Positions 1 to 10,868 of a stretch of DNA of 64,000 nt are shown one piece after another (the first letter of the stretch is position 1; every line of letters begins with the position of its first letter). The position numbers and the translations under genes are program-made. Where the stretch lies: positions 22,957 through 86,956 of the forward strand of contig JAKUCV010006808.1 of the NCBI GenBank assembly GCA_028386065.3. The letters are read 5' to 3'. The notes beneath the pieces were generated by a model. That model made no database searches. It was not told the origin of the DNA and saw nothing but the letters and a program-made list of their open reading frames with translations. Source of the DNA: Turnera subulata (lineage: Eukaryota > Streptophyta > Magnoliopsida > Malpighiales > Passifloraceae).

Positions 1-13
1 CCGGGCTGTTACA
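1..13 (-). mobile_element. Terminus of a Tekay-like LTR (window-edge fragment)
   Basis: The first 13 bases are the reverse complement of TGTAACAGCCCGG, the 5' terminus of the long gypsy LTRs found elsewhere in this window (49275, 56733, 60099). A minus-strand element therefore ends here and continues off the left edge. Only the terminus is visible, so its type (solo or complete) is unknown. Confidence 0.6.
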
Positions 14-885
14 AAACTAAAGTGATAAAGTTATAATTTTAATAATAAGAAAAAATAAAATAATAAAGATACTTTTGTCTAATGCAAATAAAACTTGATG
101 CGGGTCCTACAATTCCCTTCATAATCTCCTCTTTTTGGAGAGATCGACATTCACTCGGGTAAGGAGAAAATTTTTTCCTCAAAATCTATTTTCTCCCAAT
201 TCTCCTCACTACCCAAACAAGAGAATGCCCAATCATTCCTCCAAATTTTCCTTACTCAATCATTCCCTCCTCATTCCCTCCTTCGTAAACTAAGCCTAAA
301 GGGGAGAGGAAGGGGATGCTATTTAATCTCACATGTTGGATTTGAGAGCTATTTTAACTCCTTTATGCAGCAAACTTGACTGTGTTTGATCAACACTATA
401 GACTCTCCAATGTGGCCCTTTTGAAACTTTTTAACAAACTAACCAGTTGATATTGTTACTGTGTAGTCACGGTATTACGGCCATGTGTTTAAAAAATCCA
501 AGTAACACACAATACCACACTTGAATTTTTATGAAATTAAAAATTTGGATAAATTCACACAAAAAAGATCTAATTACATCTGGAGGAAAGCGAATCAATG
601 ATAACCATTGACAACATTATGGGCCAAACATACAATGTTGTTTGCTACCCTTTTAGCCTCTCTATATACAAAAGAAAAAAGACCAAAAGTTATGAGAACT
701 TGAGACTCGAGAGTGCCTTCGTTCACCCTCACATTCAGCTTCCTCCAAAAGCCATAAAATTGCAGCCTGTGCGTGTGATTCCAAAGCCAGAAGTGCGGGC
801 ATCCAAAAGCAAGCCAAGTTGAAGACCCTGAACCCTTATCTTTGGCTGTTCAATGACCGATTTTCAAAACCTTGGTTATTATTAT
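14..885. other. AT-rich flank without a recognisable gene
   Basis: No gene is supported here. A pyrimidine-rich stretch at about 100-300 resembles the end of a small unclassified DNA element, but no partner inverted repeat was found. A 74-codon open frame at 598-822 has no recognisable domain or coding context. Confidence 0.5.
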
Positions 886-1572
886 CAATGACGGATCCAA
901 GTGACTACAGTGGATCTCAAAAAAAATTATAAGATTTTTTCCTTTTTTAAGATTTTCTTTTGTTATTTTTTCTTTTATTGTTTTCCTTTTCATTATCTCA
1001 ACCCTTTTTCTAATCTTTCAAATATCTGTAAATATTCACTAGATTTTTTTCCTTAATTTCTATTCTATATAAGACATCTAATTAAATTTCCTGCCATTTC
1101 CTCCATTTTTATATTTCCCCTTAATTTCTAATCTATATAAGACAGTTAATTAAATTTCATGCCACTTTTCTCATTTTTATATCTGTTATTCCTTCCTTTT
1201 ATTATGATAATATAATCTTGCCTTATAATTTTTTTTATTTCATGTTTATTTGGTCACTTTTTATTTCCTTCTTTATGTATGTGGTCCATATATTAAAAAA
1301 TATAGATATTTGATTAATAATAAAATAATTATCTATTATTTCCAAAATTAAAATAAAAAATTATTACATAACAAAAAAAGATCTATAACAAAATATCTAA
1401 ATAATAACTATTTAGTAGATGTTTGTACATAAATAATCTACCAAAACACATATAATATAATTATATTAATAATTAATTGATTTTAACACTAAAATTTTAA
1501 TTTAGAATCGATTAGATATGCAATGTTTCGTACTATTATATATTGCGAATAATATTTCTGGATCTGCCCCTG
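886..1572. mobile_element. Non-autonomous hAT-like DNA element (MITE-like, ~690 bp)
   Basis: The ends form an imperfect terminal inverted repeat: left CAATGACGGATCCA, right the reverse complement of CAGGGGCAGATCCAG. They are flanked by an 8-bp direct repeat with one mismatch, ATTATTAT (878-885) and ATTACTAT (1573-1580). An 8-bp duplication and a CAGGGGC-type end fit the hAT superfamily. The interior is AT-rich and encodes nothing, so the element would depend on a transposase supplied elsewhere. The diverged repeat suggests it is old. Confidence 0.55.
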
Positions 1573-1579
1573 ATTACTA

Positions 1580-1752
1580 TGGGCCGGTCTAATAGAGACA
1601 AGGGTCAGTTCGTAGATAGTTAGCATTCTCATTTGTAAATTGTGTTAGAAGTCTTGTACTTGACAAACTCTTGTATACAACTCTTACCTGCTGATATAAT
1701 ATATACTCATCAGGATTGTCACGGTTCGGCATCCTAGTATTGAATTCTTTCA
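1580..1752 (+). repeat. 5' LTR of the copia element
   Basis: It matches 24199-24370 almost end to end, with shared blocks such as AGTTAGCATTCTCAT, ACTTGACAAACTCTTG and ATATAATATATACTCATCAGG. The similarity is clearest from 1590 (TAATAGAGA), so the true start may be 1580 or 1590. It ends in TTTCA at 1752. Many substitutions between the two LTRs point to an old insertion. Confidence 0.75.
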
Positions 1753-1930
1753 AGTAGTGGAGCAGGTGCTCATCCTCTGAAGCCAGAATGTTTTCTTTTC
1801 CTTCCTATCTCTACATATCTGATGTCTTGCTCTCCTTACACCTCACCTTCAACCCTTTCCGGGTCAAGTTCTTCTCCCTCTTTTTTTTTCTCTTCCTGCT
1901 AGTTCCGCCCACATTTCCATTGTCCATTCA

Positions 1931-2620
1931 GTGTTGAGCGTAAGCAATATTCGCAACTATGTTCCAGCTGTTCTCGACTTTAGCAACTTTCTGGTATGGA
2001 AAAGTCTACCCTATGCTGTGTTTCAATCCCATCAGGTTTTAGATCACATCGATGGAACTAGTGCTCCTCTTGATGCTTTTATTCCCTCTAACTCACCGGA
2101 TACACCACCTGAACCCAATCCTCTTTTCACTCAATGGAATCAAATCAATAGTACCTTTGTGATAGGAAACTACGCCACTGTTAGCCCCGACATCCTAAAA
2201 CACATTGTTCGTCCAGGTTCTTTTCCCATTGCGCATGAGGTATGGTTGCTATCGAACAACTTTTTCATGATCATGTTCAAGCCTGTTATATGGAGTATCT
2301 CACTGCCTTTGTTAACTCTAAAAAAGGGTCTAAATCCATGTTTGATTACCTCCACTCTATTCGTAATATCGCTGACAGTCTTGACCCTATAGGTCGCCGC
2401 CTGAGTGATGATGATATTATCATGTAAACTCTTGATGGTCTTTCTGATGAGTATAATGATCTGGTTACTCTTTTGACGTCTAAATCCCCTCTCCTTTCCC
2501 TTTTTGAATTGCATTCCATGTTTCTAGCCCAAGAGACTTGTAAGTCTAAATCTTCCTATTCTTTTATTACTGCTTCTGAGTCGTCTCAGGCTCTTTTCAC
2601 CCAAAACTGAGGCTGTGGCG
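1931..2620 (+). pseudogene. copia gag remnant
   Basis: The first frame contains a plant copia gag start region (SNIRNYVPAVLD, then HQVLDHIDGTS and WNQINSTFVIGNYATVSPDILKHI). Near 2230 the homology moves to another frame (AIEQLFHDHVQA.., then LHSIRNIADSLDPIGRRLSDDDI), and in-frame stops follow at about 2425 and 2608. The family function is assembly of the virus-like particle, but this copy cannot make an intact Gag. The N-terminal frame opens with GTG rather than ATG. Confidence 0.75.
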
Positions 2621-2666
2621 GTCGTAGGGGACATGGCACACATTCTCCTCTTCCTTTCTCATCTTT

Positions 2667-3188
2667 GTGGACTCCTTCTTCTACATCTTTTCAGTGTTCA
2701 CCGCAGTCTTAGGTCCACGCTCTAACTCCTTTGGTACTCCTCAATCTGCACCTCCACATTCTTTTTCTTCTCAACCTCCTCGACCACCACGACCTTCCTC
2801 GTATAATTCCCCGTCTGTGTTAGGTCCTTCTCCTGTTCAATGCCAATTATGTGATGGTTATAATCATACTGTAAAACACTGCCCACAGTGCCCTTATACC
2901 GGTGTTCATGAGTAGCAAATCCCTTTGTGGTTTGCTGATAAGGGTGCTACTAGCCATATGACCAATAGTGCTACTTCTCTGCCTTCTTTTCAGGAATATA
3001 CTGGTACTGACTCTGTTCAAGTCATCAATGGCACGTTCCTACCCATTACTCACATTGGTACCAAGGTTTTCTTTATTGATTCTTATTCTTTTGTTCTTTT
3101 TGACGTTTTGGTCGTACCAACTCTTACGAAAAATCTAATTTCTGTCAAACATTTTGTTGTTGATAACTTTTGTTCGATTATGTTTTGA
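2667..3188 (+). pseudogene. copia nucleocapsid zinc knuckle and protease remnant
   Basis: A CCHC knuckle, CQLCDGYNHTVKHC (C-x2-C-x4-H-x4-C), is encoded at about 2840-2881, preceded by a Pro/Ser-rich stretch. After a stop near 2913 comes the protease start WFADKGATSHMT. The aspartic protease active site normally reads D-T/S-G; here the middle residue is lysine (DKG), which would be expected to destroy activity. The frame closes at 3188 and the polyprotein is interrupted 200 bp later by the nested insertion. Confidence 0.75.
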
Positions 3189-5996
3189 CTCCTTTGGATT
3201 TACTGTGAAGGGTCATCTTTTTTGCCATCGATAGATTTGATGCAATGATTCGAGTCCTCTTTACTCTATTCGAGTTTCCGCCCCTATTGTCTACTCTTCT
3301 CCCAAAGCTTTTGTTCATGCTCGTGATTCCAGTTCTTAGTGGCATTGACGCTTATGTCCTCCGGGTTCTCCACTCATGCTTGTAAACTTTGTAACGCCCT
3401 GATTTTTAGTTAAATAATTTCTATTGAATTTTTGAAATTTGTGGAAATTAATTTCGAATCTTATCCTTGCGGAATTTTTGGAAATCTTGGTTCAGGAAAT
3501 TATTCTATTACCCTATAGATTTTACTTTTATGTTGGATTAATCCTATATCGGATTTTTCATTTGGAATTTAATTTGTGTTTGGAGGTGAAACACATGGTT
3601 TGACGTAGTTTTTCTCGATACTATGTCGTATTAAGGAAGCTAAAGCACAAAACACAAACAAAGCTCACGTTTTGACCAGACCTTCGCGACGCTGTTTTTG
3701 AGAGTTGGTCGAACCCTAGGTACAAATTCTTTATTTTTTCTCTCTCTCCTCACTTTTTGTTTTCCTCTCCTCTCCTGATTTCAGGTTCCCCTCTCTCCAT
3801 TTTCTTCTCTCCCTCCCCAAGATTTCTCTCTCCCCTCTTTCTCAAAAAAATCAAACCATCGCCCCACTCCTCTCTTTTATCTTTTTCCTCTTGCCTCCGT
3901 TGTAATCGCCGCCACTCACACACGTGTGTAGAGGAGCCACATTGTTGCCATCACCCGAACAAGCCGCAACCACTGATTTTGGCGACGAGTGAAGGAGGAG
4001 GCTTAGGGGCTCAGGAGTGACGGGTATCTGTGCGAGAAATCAAGGTCCTTGTCGCCGCCGCCGCCTTTTGCTGGTAAGCCGTCGACCCCTCCCTTTCCTC
4101 TCTTATTCGATTACTCGGTTTAACCGAGGTGGTTGTTGTTGTGTTGTGGACTAACCCAATCGGGTTTGGCTTTGTTATGTTGTGGTGGTTTTGGGTGTGG
4201 GTGTCGGCTGCCGTGGATGCGTGGCTGTTGGACGGTGGTTGCTGGTGGTCGGTTGGTTTCGTGGGTGTTGGCCGGATTTAGGATTTTGATGGTGCTGGCT
4301 CGTGCTAGCAGTAAGTGGCAGAGCTTGAGTTTGAGTTCTTGGACAGGACTCGAGACTTTGAAGTGTGGGTCCGGTGCTAGACAATAAGGGTTCTATGTTT
4401 TCGATAAGTTTTCCAGTTGATAATGGTAGTTTCTAGTTATCCTTGATATGTTTTTCGATTCGAATATTGGACTAGGTTGCGGTGGTTTTGTTGAATCCTG
4501 TGATTGGTTGTGTTGGACAGTTTGTGGGAAATGTTTTCAGGTTGTTGTGGACTTTTCCGGCGAGGGTTGACTGAAATCCGACGGGTCGGGGTTACTGTTC
4601 TGGTGAGCATTGGCAAATCGGCACTAAACGGTAACTCTCGGGAAACGGCATGTATGTTAATTTTGTATATGTCATGTAGTGTAAATGAGATTTAATCCAT
4701 GTATCAAAATGAAATAGAATCAATGGAAATCGGGTGTGGCATGTTGAGTGTTGCGTGGCAGGAATTTCACTGACGTGGATAGAACCTTTAGGCCAAAAAG
4801 TTTGCCTCCGATTATGTGAACTGGTCGGGCCCAGGCCCTATCAATTTTATATGGAGTGTGTATGGGCTTTAGGCCCAATGACTATTATTGATGTGGGCTT
4901 TAGGCCCAATGTGTTTTGGAGTTAGGTTCAATTGATTACAATCGGATTTAAGTTAAATGCGGGATTCTGGAATTTGAGGTTTATATTTGGGCTTAGACCC
5001 TAACCTATTGGTGGATTCAATCGGGTTAGAAAATTTAAGAATACATCATCAGTATGGATTTATTTATTTATTATGAATAAGCATCTTACATGATGTGTAT
5101 GTTCGTAGGATGTTATGGACATAAGAATGTTGAGGCAGAACGAGGCTTCGGGTTAGGCAATTAATATGGCCCAGGTGAGGACATATAAACCTTTGTATAC
5201 TTTACTGCCTACAATACTCGGTTAATAGACATGGTACACGAAGTGGTAATTGTGAGGACCCGACACAAGGTTAATTGGGCCTCCTCATCTGTTATTTCAC
5301 ACCTTCTTCCTAACCGTCATCCAACACATTTGGAGTCGCCACCCGAATTTTGTTTGAAACGCCCTGACCCATATTTACCATACACAGTAAAAACGTGCCG
5401 GAACTGTAACGACCCGACCAAACAAAGCCCAGCATACAGTGTATACAACAAAAACTTTGGCTCAACAGCCCAAGATATAAACATCAGAAATCCGACCCTT
5501 CGGCCCAATATAAAAACCGTCATCCAAACTCGGGAACATCAATAACATTACAACCGGCCCAAGGCCCAACAATAACAATAATCAGCACAGCGGAAGACTT
5601 TTAAAACTCACAAAGACACTATATGGGACACAGAAGTAAACTAATGGATCCGAGTCCTGTCTGAGGGATAACGTTGCAGTCTGTCTGGAATGCATCATAC
5701 CTGAACCACAAATAACTCAACCTACGGGATGAAAGCCCGCAGGTGAGGGGTGAGTCCGAAGTGCCCACCAACCATGGATAGACAATCAATATGCAACACT
5801 ATAAATTACTCAAGGTCGAAAACAGGCATAACAGCCAAAAAACACCAATCCAAAAGACTCGACCCAAAACTGGTCCAAAACCAAAAAGACTTAAACAAAA
5901 ACCAATTTCCAATTTTATCTTTCCGGGCCCAGCACGGATAAGCTAGGGTCGTACCAGGTTATCAACCTGTTCCTGGTGCCAGATCAAAAAGAACCC

Positions 5997-6361
5997 GGGA
6001 TCAACATCCCAATAACAAACTCAGGGATCAACATCCCAATCAAACCGGCATCAACATGCCCATCACAAGTAACCCAGATCGTGGCCACCACAAAACAGTC
6101 TCAAACCATCCGGTCGTACCTCTACTTACTACGTGACAATTATATCATCATCATCCAAAACCAAATCTCAGGGATCAACATCCCTAACCAAAACACCGGG
6201 ATAGACATCCCAATCCAAAACCAAAATCGACATCCTTATCACATTTTATTATTTAATCTATTATTCTTTATACCAAAAAGACACAGAGATAAACATCCAA
6301 AATCTCAATGCACGGGGATAAACATCCCAAAATCAAATCATGGCACTGGGATAAACATCCC
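5997..6361 (-). repeat. Cluster of seven GGGAT..ATCCC / GGCAT..ATGCC hairpin units
   Basis: Seven 14-bp inverted repeats with 5-bp stems and 4-bp loops lie at 5997-6010, 6024-6037, 6047-6060, 6171-6184, 6198-6211, 6315-6328 and 6348-6361. Six have the stem GGGAT/ATCCC; the one at 6047 has GGCAT/ATGCC. Loops vary (CAAC, AGAC, AAAC on the plus strand). They sit beside the longer pairing CCAGG..CCTGG near 5956. The same module occurs in every related LTR here. Confidence 0.8.
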
Positions 6362-7136
6362 GAAACAAACCACAGCAAATGCAACACTCAACAGTACAAC
6401 AATCATCAAACACAACAACCGAGTAATATAGGCACATATCGAAGGAAATCCATCCTCACCTTAGCCGATTACTCAACTCTGAAGGAAATCCATCCTCACC
6501 TAAATGCACATATTCGGTATGCTATGATGCCATAAATTGTAAATTAAATATAGCACCATCCCAGTTACATATCTTTTATTATTATCCTCTACTGAAAATA
6601 TTATATCGTTTGCAAATCCGAATATAACTTCGGTATTCTATTTCGCTAAAACTCTTTCCAAAATATTTTTATATCTATTTATCCCAATCATATATTTTTT
6701 TCCATAAGGTATTTACCATATATTAATTTCAAAAGATTATATTCATATCATTTTTACCTTCACTCCTCAAAAGTAATAATATGTCAAAGCCATTATTTCA
6801 CTTAAAATCATATAACATATATTTTATTTTCTTGCTAGAAAATATACCTATATAATTTTATAATTATTTTTCCAGAAAATATAATTTATGTAAGCTATAA
6901 ATTTTTTTTCCAGAAAATAATAGTATATATATATTCCAAGATATCCACAGTACGCATATCCTTTTCTAAAAATTTATCATAAGATAGTTTTTTTTAAGTC
7001 GTATTATAATCATACCATATATATTCAAAAGAAAAGTGTGTTAGTTATATATATATATTTCCAGAAAATATATCAACATATATCATATATTTTTTTTCAG
7101 AAATATACATTTAATATAAACCCCTTTTTTAATCAG

Positions 7137-7137
<1 letters not shown>

Positions 7138-7191
<54 letters not shown>
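7138..7191. repeat. (AT)n microsatellite in the left LTR
   Basis: An uninterrupted AT dinucleotide run of about 50 bp. The equivalent position in the right LTR holds a longer run, so it has changed length since the two LTRs were identical. Confidence 0.9.
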
Positions 7192-7196
<5 letters not shown>

Positions 7197-8419
7197 TTTT
7201 TCGTTTTTTTTTAAAGACTGGGCCAGCCAATAAGAATTCTGGGCCAACCCAGACAATGTCACTCCCGACCCAACACCTCAAGCCCAAACCAAAACAACAA
7301 CCTGGTCAACCCAAGCGAGATCGGGTCAAACCCGTCACAAATGGGTCGACCAGTGTGACTCTGCAACCTGAGCCACTGCTCACCTCGATGTGAGCTGCAA
7401 CAACGGCGGCATGGGAACAGAGGCGGACGAGGGCAGCGTTTCGGATGAGGCGACGTGTGCGGCGTCGACTGCTGGTGGACACGACAGTGCAACGGCGACG
7501 GCCCAAGGAAAGCAGCCGTCGGGTTCTTGTTGCCGGCGGCGGGGACAGACCGAGGCTGATGGCGGGCGAGGAACGCGACGCGAGGAGAGGAGCGTCGCCG
7601 GAGATGCGAGCGTGACGTCGAGGCGTTGGTGGCTGCAGGTGGTTCGTCGCGAGCAGAAGAGAGGCAACCTCGGGGTGGCTCGCTGTGCGCGTGAGGAGGA
7701 TGGCGACGGCCTGCAGTAACGGCGAGCGAGGCAGGCTCAGCAGAGGGTGGCGGCGCGGCAGGGTGGAGAAGGGAAGGGGATGGCGGCGCGCGGGGGTGTG
7801 AGGAGGTGATGGTGGCCGGCGGTGGCTGTCTCGGTGGTGTGTTATCTTTTTTTTTTCTTTACTTTTTTTTCTTTTCTCTCTTTATTTTTTTCTGGTTTCT
7901 ACTCTCTCTTTTTTTTCTCTTTTTTCTTCTCTTTTTTTTCTGTTTGATTTTGAGAGTGAAGAAGGTGGTTGCGGGAGAAAGGTTGCTGGGTATGGATGAA
8001 GAAGAAATGATGGTGGTGTGTGCATGACATGCAGGGAGAGGATGGCTTCATCAAGCAGAAAAAAAAGGGGTGCACGGGCATCACAGAATAAAGCAGGTCA
8101 CATGTGACACAAGGAATAGGCGGCGTCCAACTCAATTATGCAGGTAAGTCGTGTACCGTCCGGACCAGAAAATAACCGATACACCTCCTTAGTTTATTTT
8201 TGGTCTGATTTTTCTGAGGATTTCGGGACCCAAAAAATACCAACTTTGGTCCGTAAAATCTACGAAAAAATCTCTAGGGCGGGAAAAGACTCGGTTTTCA
8301 AAAAACGATGCCCGATTTACCTTAAATTAATTACCCAAGATTAAATTCAAAGGTAAATCACTGTATAACGACTTTTATAGTCCCGGTAAAAACACCAAAA
8401 TTTTTTCCAGGTTGTTACA

Positions 8420-8604
8420 TTCTACCCACCTTAAATAATTTCGTCCCCGAAATTCCTTGTCTTATCCATGGGTCCTACCACGATAAGCTTCTGGTATAAT
8501 CTACCAGCTGTCCAAACTCAACGCGAGATACCGCTTATACCCTTAAGCGACATCTCCTCTGCTTATGTAAACCGAACCTCATAACTGAGAACTCACTCCC
8601 AGTC
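8420..8604 (-). other. Polypurine tract and pol-end remnant of the non-autonomous element
   Basis: Read on the minus strand the segment ends with TTTCGGGGACGAAATT, then TTTAAGGTGGGTAGAA directly before the LTR start TGTAAC. The same arrangement precedes the 3' LTR of the complete element at 56716-56732. It is the second-strand priming site of the element; no coding sequence remains. Confidence 0.7.
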
Positions 8605-8982
8605 ATGGACTCTCCACTAAGAACAAGAACCACCTTAGACTCCGAGGATAACAGCTATGTCAGTGGTACTGCTTTTTCGACAAGCTCCGGTGAAGAACCT
8701 CCCAAGAAGCGGTCCAAGACCAACATCATCAGCCTGAAGGAAGATGTGGTGGTCTCCCCAAGACGGCGAGAGAAGCGTGCCAACAAGAAAGCTAAGGATA
8801 GGAAGGGCAAGGCAACGGCTCAAAGCAGCACTCCGTTGCAAACACTATCGCAGCTGAACGTCTCACTGAGGAAGGTCAGCTCGGCGGTGATGCGGATAAA
8901 ACTTGCGTGTGCGGAACTCTTTCCTCACATGAAAAACATCCAAAAACTTGTAAAAGACCTAGAGAAGCATGTAACTCAATAG
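8605..8982 (+). CDS. Uncharacterised 125-aa basic ORF, antisense inside the non-autonomous LTR element
   Basis: The ORF begins with an ATG in good plant context (GTCATGGAC) and runs 125 codons to TAG at about 8980. The product is Ser/Lys-rich with a nuclear-localisation-like cluster PKKRSK (about residues 34-39), a run of Arg/Lys (RRREKRANKKAKDRKGK, about 53-69) and a C-terminal helical segment ending in HVTQ. No known domain was recognised. Within 60 bp of the stop the plus strand has AATAAATAAAA, a plausible polyadenylation region. It lies opposite to the LTR element's own transcription direction. It may be a captured host gene fragment or an element-specific antisense gene. Its reality as a protein is unproven. 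Confidence 0.4.
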   Translation: MDSPLRTRTTLDSEDNSYVSGTAFSTSSGEEPPKKRSKTNIISLKEDVVVSPRRREKRANKKAKDRKGKATAQSSTPLQTLSQLNVSLRKVSSAVMRIKLACAELFPHMKNIQKLVKDLEKHVTQ

Positions 8983-9765
8983 AGTACTTCTTCTCTGTAT
9001 TGTAAAATCGTTATGAAATAAATAAAACAAGTTTTCTTTTTAAATCAAAACTCTTATGTTACGAAATCTCATGTTAAACAGACAAACAAAACATCTCAAA
9101 GTAGAACAAAAATCAACAATAAGGATATAAAATTAAACATAAAGAAGCTAAAAACAAAACTCGTTTAACAAAACCAAAACATAAAGAAGTTAAAACAAAA
9201 CATGTTTTCATGTTCGACGCTCTAGATCGGTCGTAAACATCCTCGATCCCGAGAAACGTAACATGCACAGCTAACGGTGACGTCTGTTTCCCTTGTAGAA
9301 AAGACGTCCGTTAACTCGCAAGGCGATGATCACGAGCACGTCCTGTGTCCCTTGAAAGAAACGACATCCACTTGTCCACAAACTCCGCATGAGCCAAAAA
9401 CGTCTTTCAGATATCGTATCCCTCCACGATGTCCAAACAGGTGTAACCTTGTCGCACATGCACTCTACTCGAGGTATGGTCCCATCAATCTAGCCACAAC
9501 GGTCACGGATGCATGTGATAAAAGATGTAGAAAATATAGAAAAACCATAAAAAGAAACGCCAAGGTAGCCAGGGCGATAGAAAATTGTGAGATGGAAAAA
9601 AACTGAAAAACACTTGCATTTGTAGCCCGAAAAACATGTAAAGTGATGAAGTAATAAATGAGGCAACGACAAAATTTTCAAAAAGCAACACCTTGAAGAA
9701 TGAAAACGGTTTGGAGTTTTGTGAAAAGAATCTACTTTTCCAATCCCCGAAAAATATTTTATTTT
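8983..9765. other. Interior of the non-autonomous element with no supported gene
   Basis: After the plus-strand ORF there is an A-rich stretch (9000-9200). A more mixed segment (9200-9540) follows, with a 109-codon plus-strand open frame (9277-9606) that has no recognisable domain. Nothing resembling gag or pol was found on either strand. Confidence 0.5.
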
Positions 9766-10021
9766 AATTTTATTTTTTTCTTTTTCTTTTTTCTTTTCTA
9801 CTTTTTTTCCTTTTTTTCCTTCTTCTTTTTTTCTTTTCTTTTTTTTCATTTCCATCTCTTCTTTTTTTTTCTCTTTCTCTTTTTTTTATTATTTTTTTCC
9901 TTTTTTTCTCTTCCCATTTCTTTTCTTTTACTTTATTTTTTTTCTTTTCTTTTCTATTCCTTCTTCTTTTTCTTTCTTTTTTTTTTCTTCCCCTTTTTTT
10001 TCTTCTTCTCTTTTTTTTTCT
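9766..10021 (+). repeat. ~255-bp polypyrimidine tract
   Basis: An almost pure T/C tract (with scattered A) runs for about 255 bp between the two antisense ORFs. Long translated frames on both strands across it (Phe/Ser-rich one way, Lys/Arg-rich the other) are pure composition effects. It ends about 45 bp before a TATA box. Confidence 0.85.
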
Positions 10022-10066
10022 AAAACAGGTGGGGTCTATTCTTTCAGAAAAAGGTAAATATTTTTC

Positions 10067-10074
10067 TATAAAAG
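10067..10074 (+). promoter_or_regulatory. Putative TATA box for the downstream plus-strand ORF
   Basis: TCTATAAAAGAC is a canonical plant TATA box. It stands 117 bp upstream of the ATG at 10184, just after the polypyrimidine tract. The intervening leader is strongly A-rich and C-containing with very little G or T pairing potential, as in many unstructured leaders. The arrangement suggests a dedicated promoter opposed to the LTR, but no transcript evidence is available. Confidence 0.4.
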
Positions 10075-10183
10075 ACAAAACAACAGAAAGCAAAACCACA
10101 AAGCATCTTAAAGCAAATAAAACGCTAAGGCAAAAGAAACCACAATACTTAGAAAAACAAAACACCAACGCATCCAAAACACG

Positions 10184-10868
10184 ATGCCTGCTCCATCTTC
10201 CGTCTTCTTCGTCGAAGGTGCCTCCCTAGGCACGAGAAACTGGTTGGCCTACAGCCTGATCAACGAGCGTCCAGAGGAACTACCAAACGAGCTCGGCAGG
10301 ATGCCTCGTCTGGTCTTCCTCGACGAACTCTACTCCTCTAGGTTCTTCGTCACTCCCATAGAAGAGACGTTCTTCCTAGAGGACCAGAGCACCCTGAGGA
10401 CCTCCTTCTACGGCTTGGCCAATTCCGTCATGTTTTTTTATTTCTGAAAGACTTCATGAATTCAACCTAGAGCCCACTTGTCATTTCCTGGACCAAGGCA
10501 CCTACTACCAGCTCTCGATGACTGCCCAGAGCATGCCCAGAGTAACTCGGTTACCACCAACTTGGACAAAGGCCCGACTACTGGTGTGGAACTGCAGAGA
10601 AATCGGTAGGCGTTCCCAAGAGTTCTCGCGTACCCTGAGGGATCTGAAGAACCAGTACAAGCCCAACATGGTTCTTCTCACGGAGACCCAGTGGCAGCCT
10701 GAAGACGATCACGGTGTCATCCCACTTCGGTTCCCTCCAGCAAACCGGTTCGAGCTTCCTGGCCAGAACACCACGGGTGGCATGTGGTTCTCGTGGAACG
10801 ATAGCATCAGGGTGAACATTAACAATGACCCCAGTAGCTTCAGGGTCAATGTTGTACCGAGAAGATGA
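10184..10868 (+). pseudogene. Antisense ORF with a LINE-type endonuclease N-terminal-like domain, broken by a frameshift
   Basis: Two abutting plus-strand frames form one coding-like unit. The first (10184-10447) starts MPAPSSVFFVEG. It loses frame in a T-rich run near 10432-10440, and a second frame then stays open through the ATG at 10518 to a stop at 10866. The second part reads LLVWNCREIGRR..FSRTLRDL..KPNMVLLTETQ..TTGGMWFSWND. This matches the layout of the first ~110 residues of plant LINE endonuclease domains (WNCRG; L-x-ET; GG-x-W-x-x-W). The C-terminal catalytic part (GDFN, SDH) is absent. It is antisense to the LTR element carrying it. It is either a captured LINE/endonuclease-like gene fragment or an unrecognised accessory gene; function is unknown. 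Confidence 0.45.

Larger units (their letters stand above)
5355..8419 (-). repeat. 3' LTR of the non-autonomous element
   Basis: Plus-strand boundaries are TGAAACGCC at 5355 and GTTGTTACA at 8419. It aligns with 11119-13626 joined to 16348-16973, with only a few percent difference in the stretches compared. It holds seven short hairpin repeats (5997-6361), a 20-bp word GAAGGAAATCCATCCTCACC occurring twice near 6441 and 6481, an (AT)n run near 7138-7191 and a GC-rich island at about 7390-7790. Plus-strand ORFs through that island are composition artefacts. Confidence 0.85.

Noticed and set aside
598..822. 74-codon ORF near the left edge
   Set aside because: It has an ATG but no domain, no coding bias and no promoter or homologous context.
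3757..4387. ORFs at 3757-4020 and 4133-4387
   Set aside because: They lie inside the 3390-19566 solo LTR, have no domain, and follow the same CT-rich/GC-rich composition as the other LTR islands.
7380..7719. ORFs on both strands at 7380-7719 and 13104-13511
   Set aside because: They are in the GC-rich island of the non-autonomous element's LTRs. Both strands are open because of composition and no domain is recognisable.
9700..10177. Phe-rich plus-strand and Lys/Arg-rich minus-strand ORFs
   Set aside because: They are translations of the polypyrimidine tract and have no protein character.
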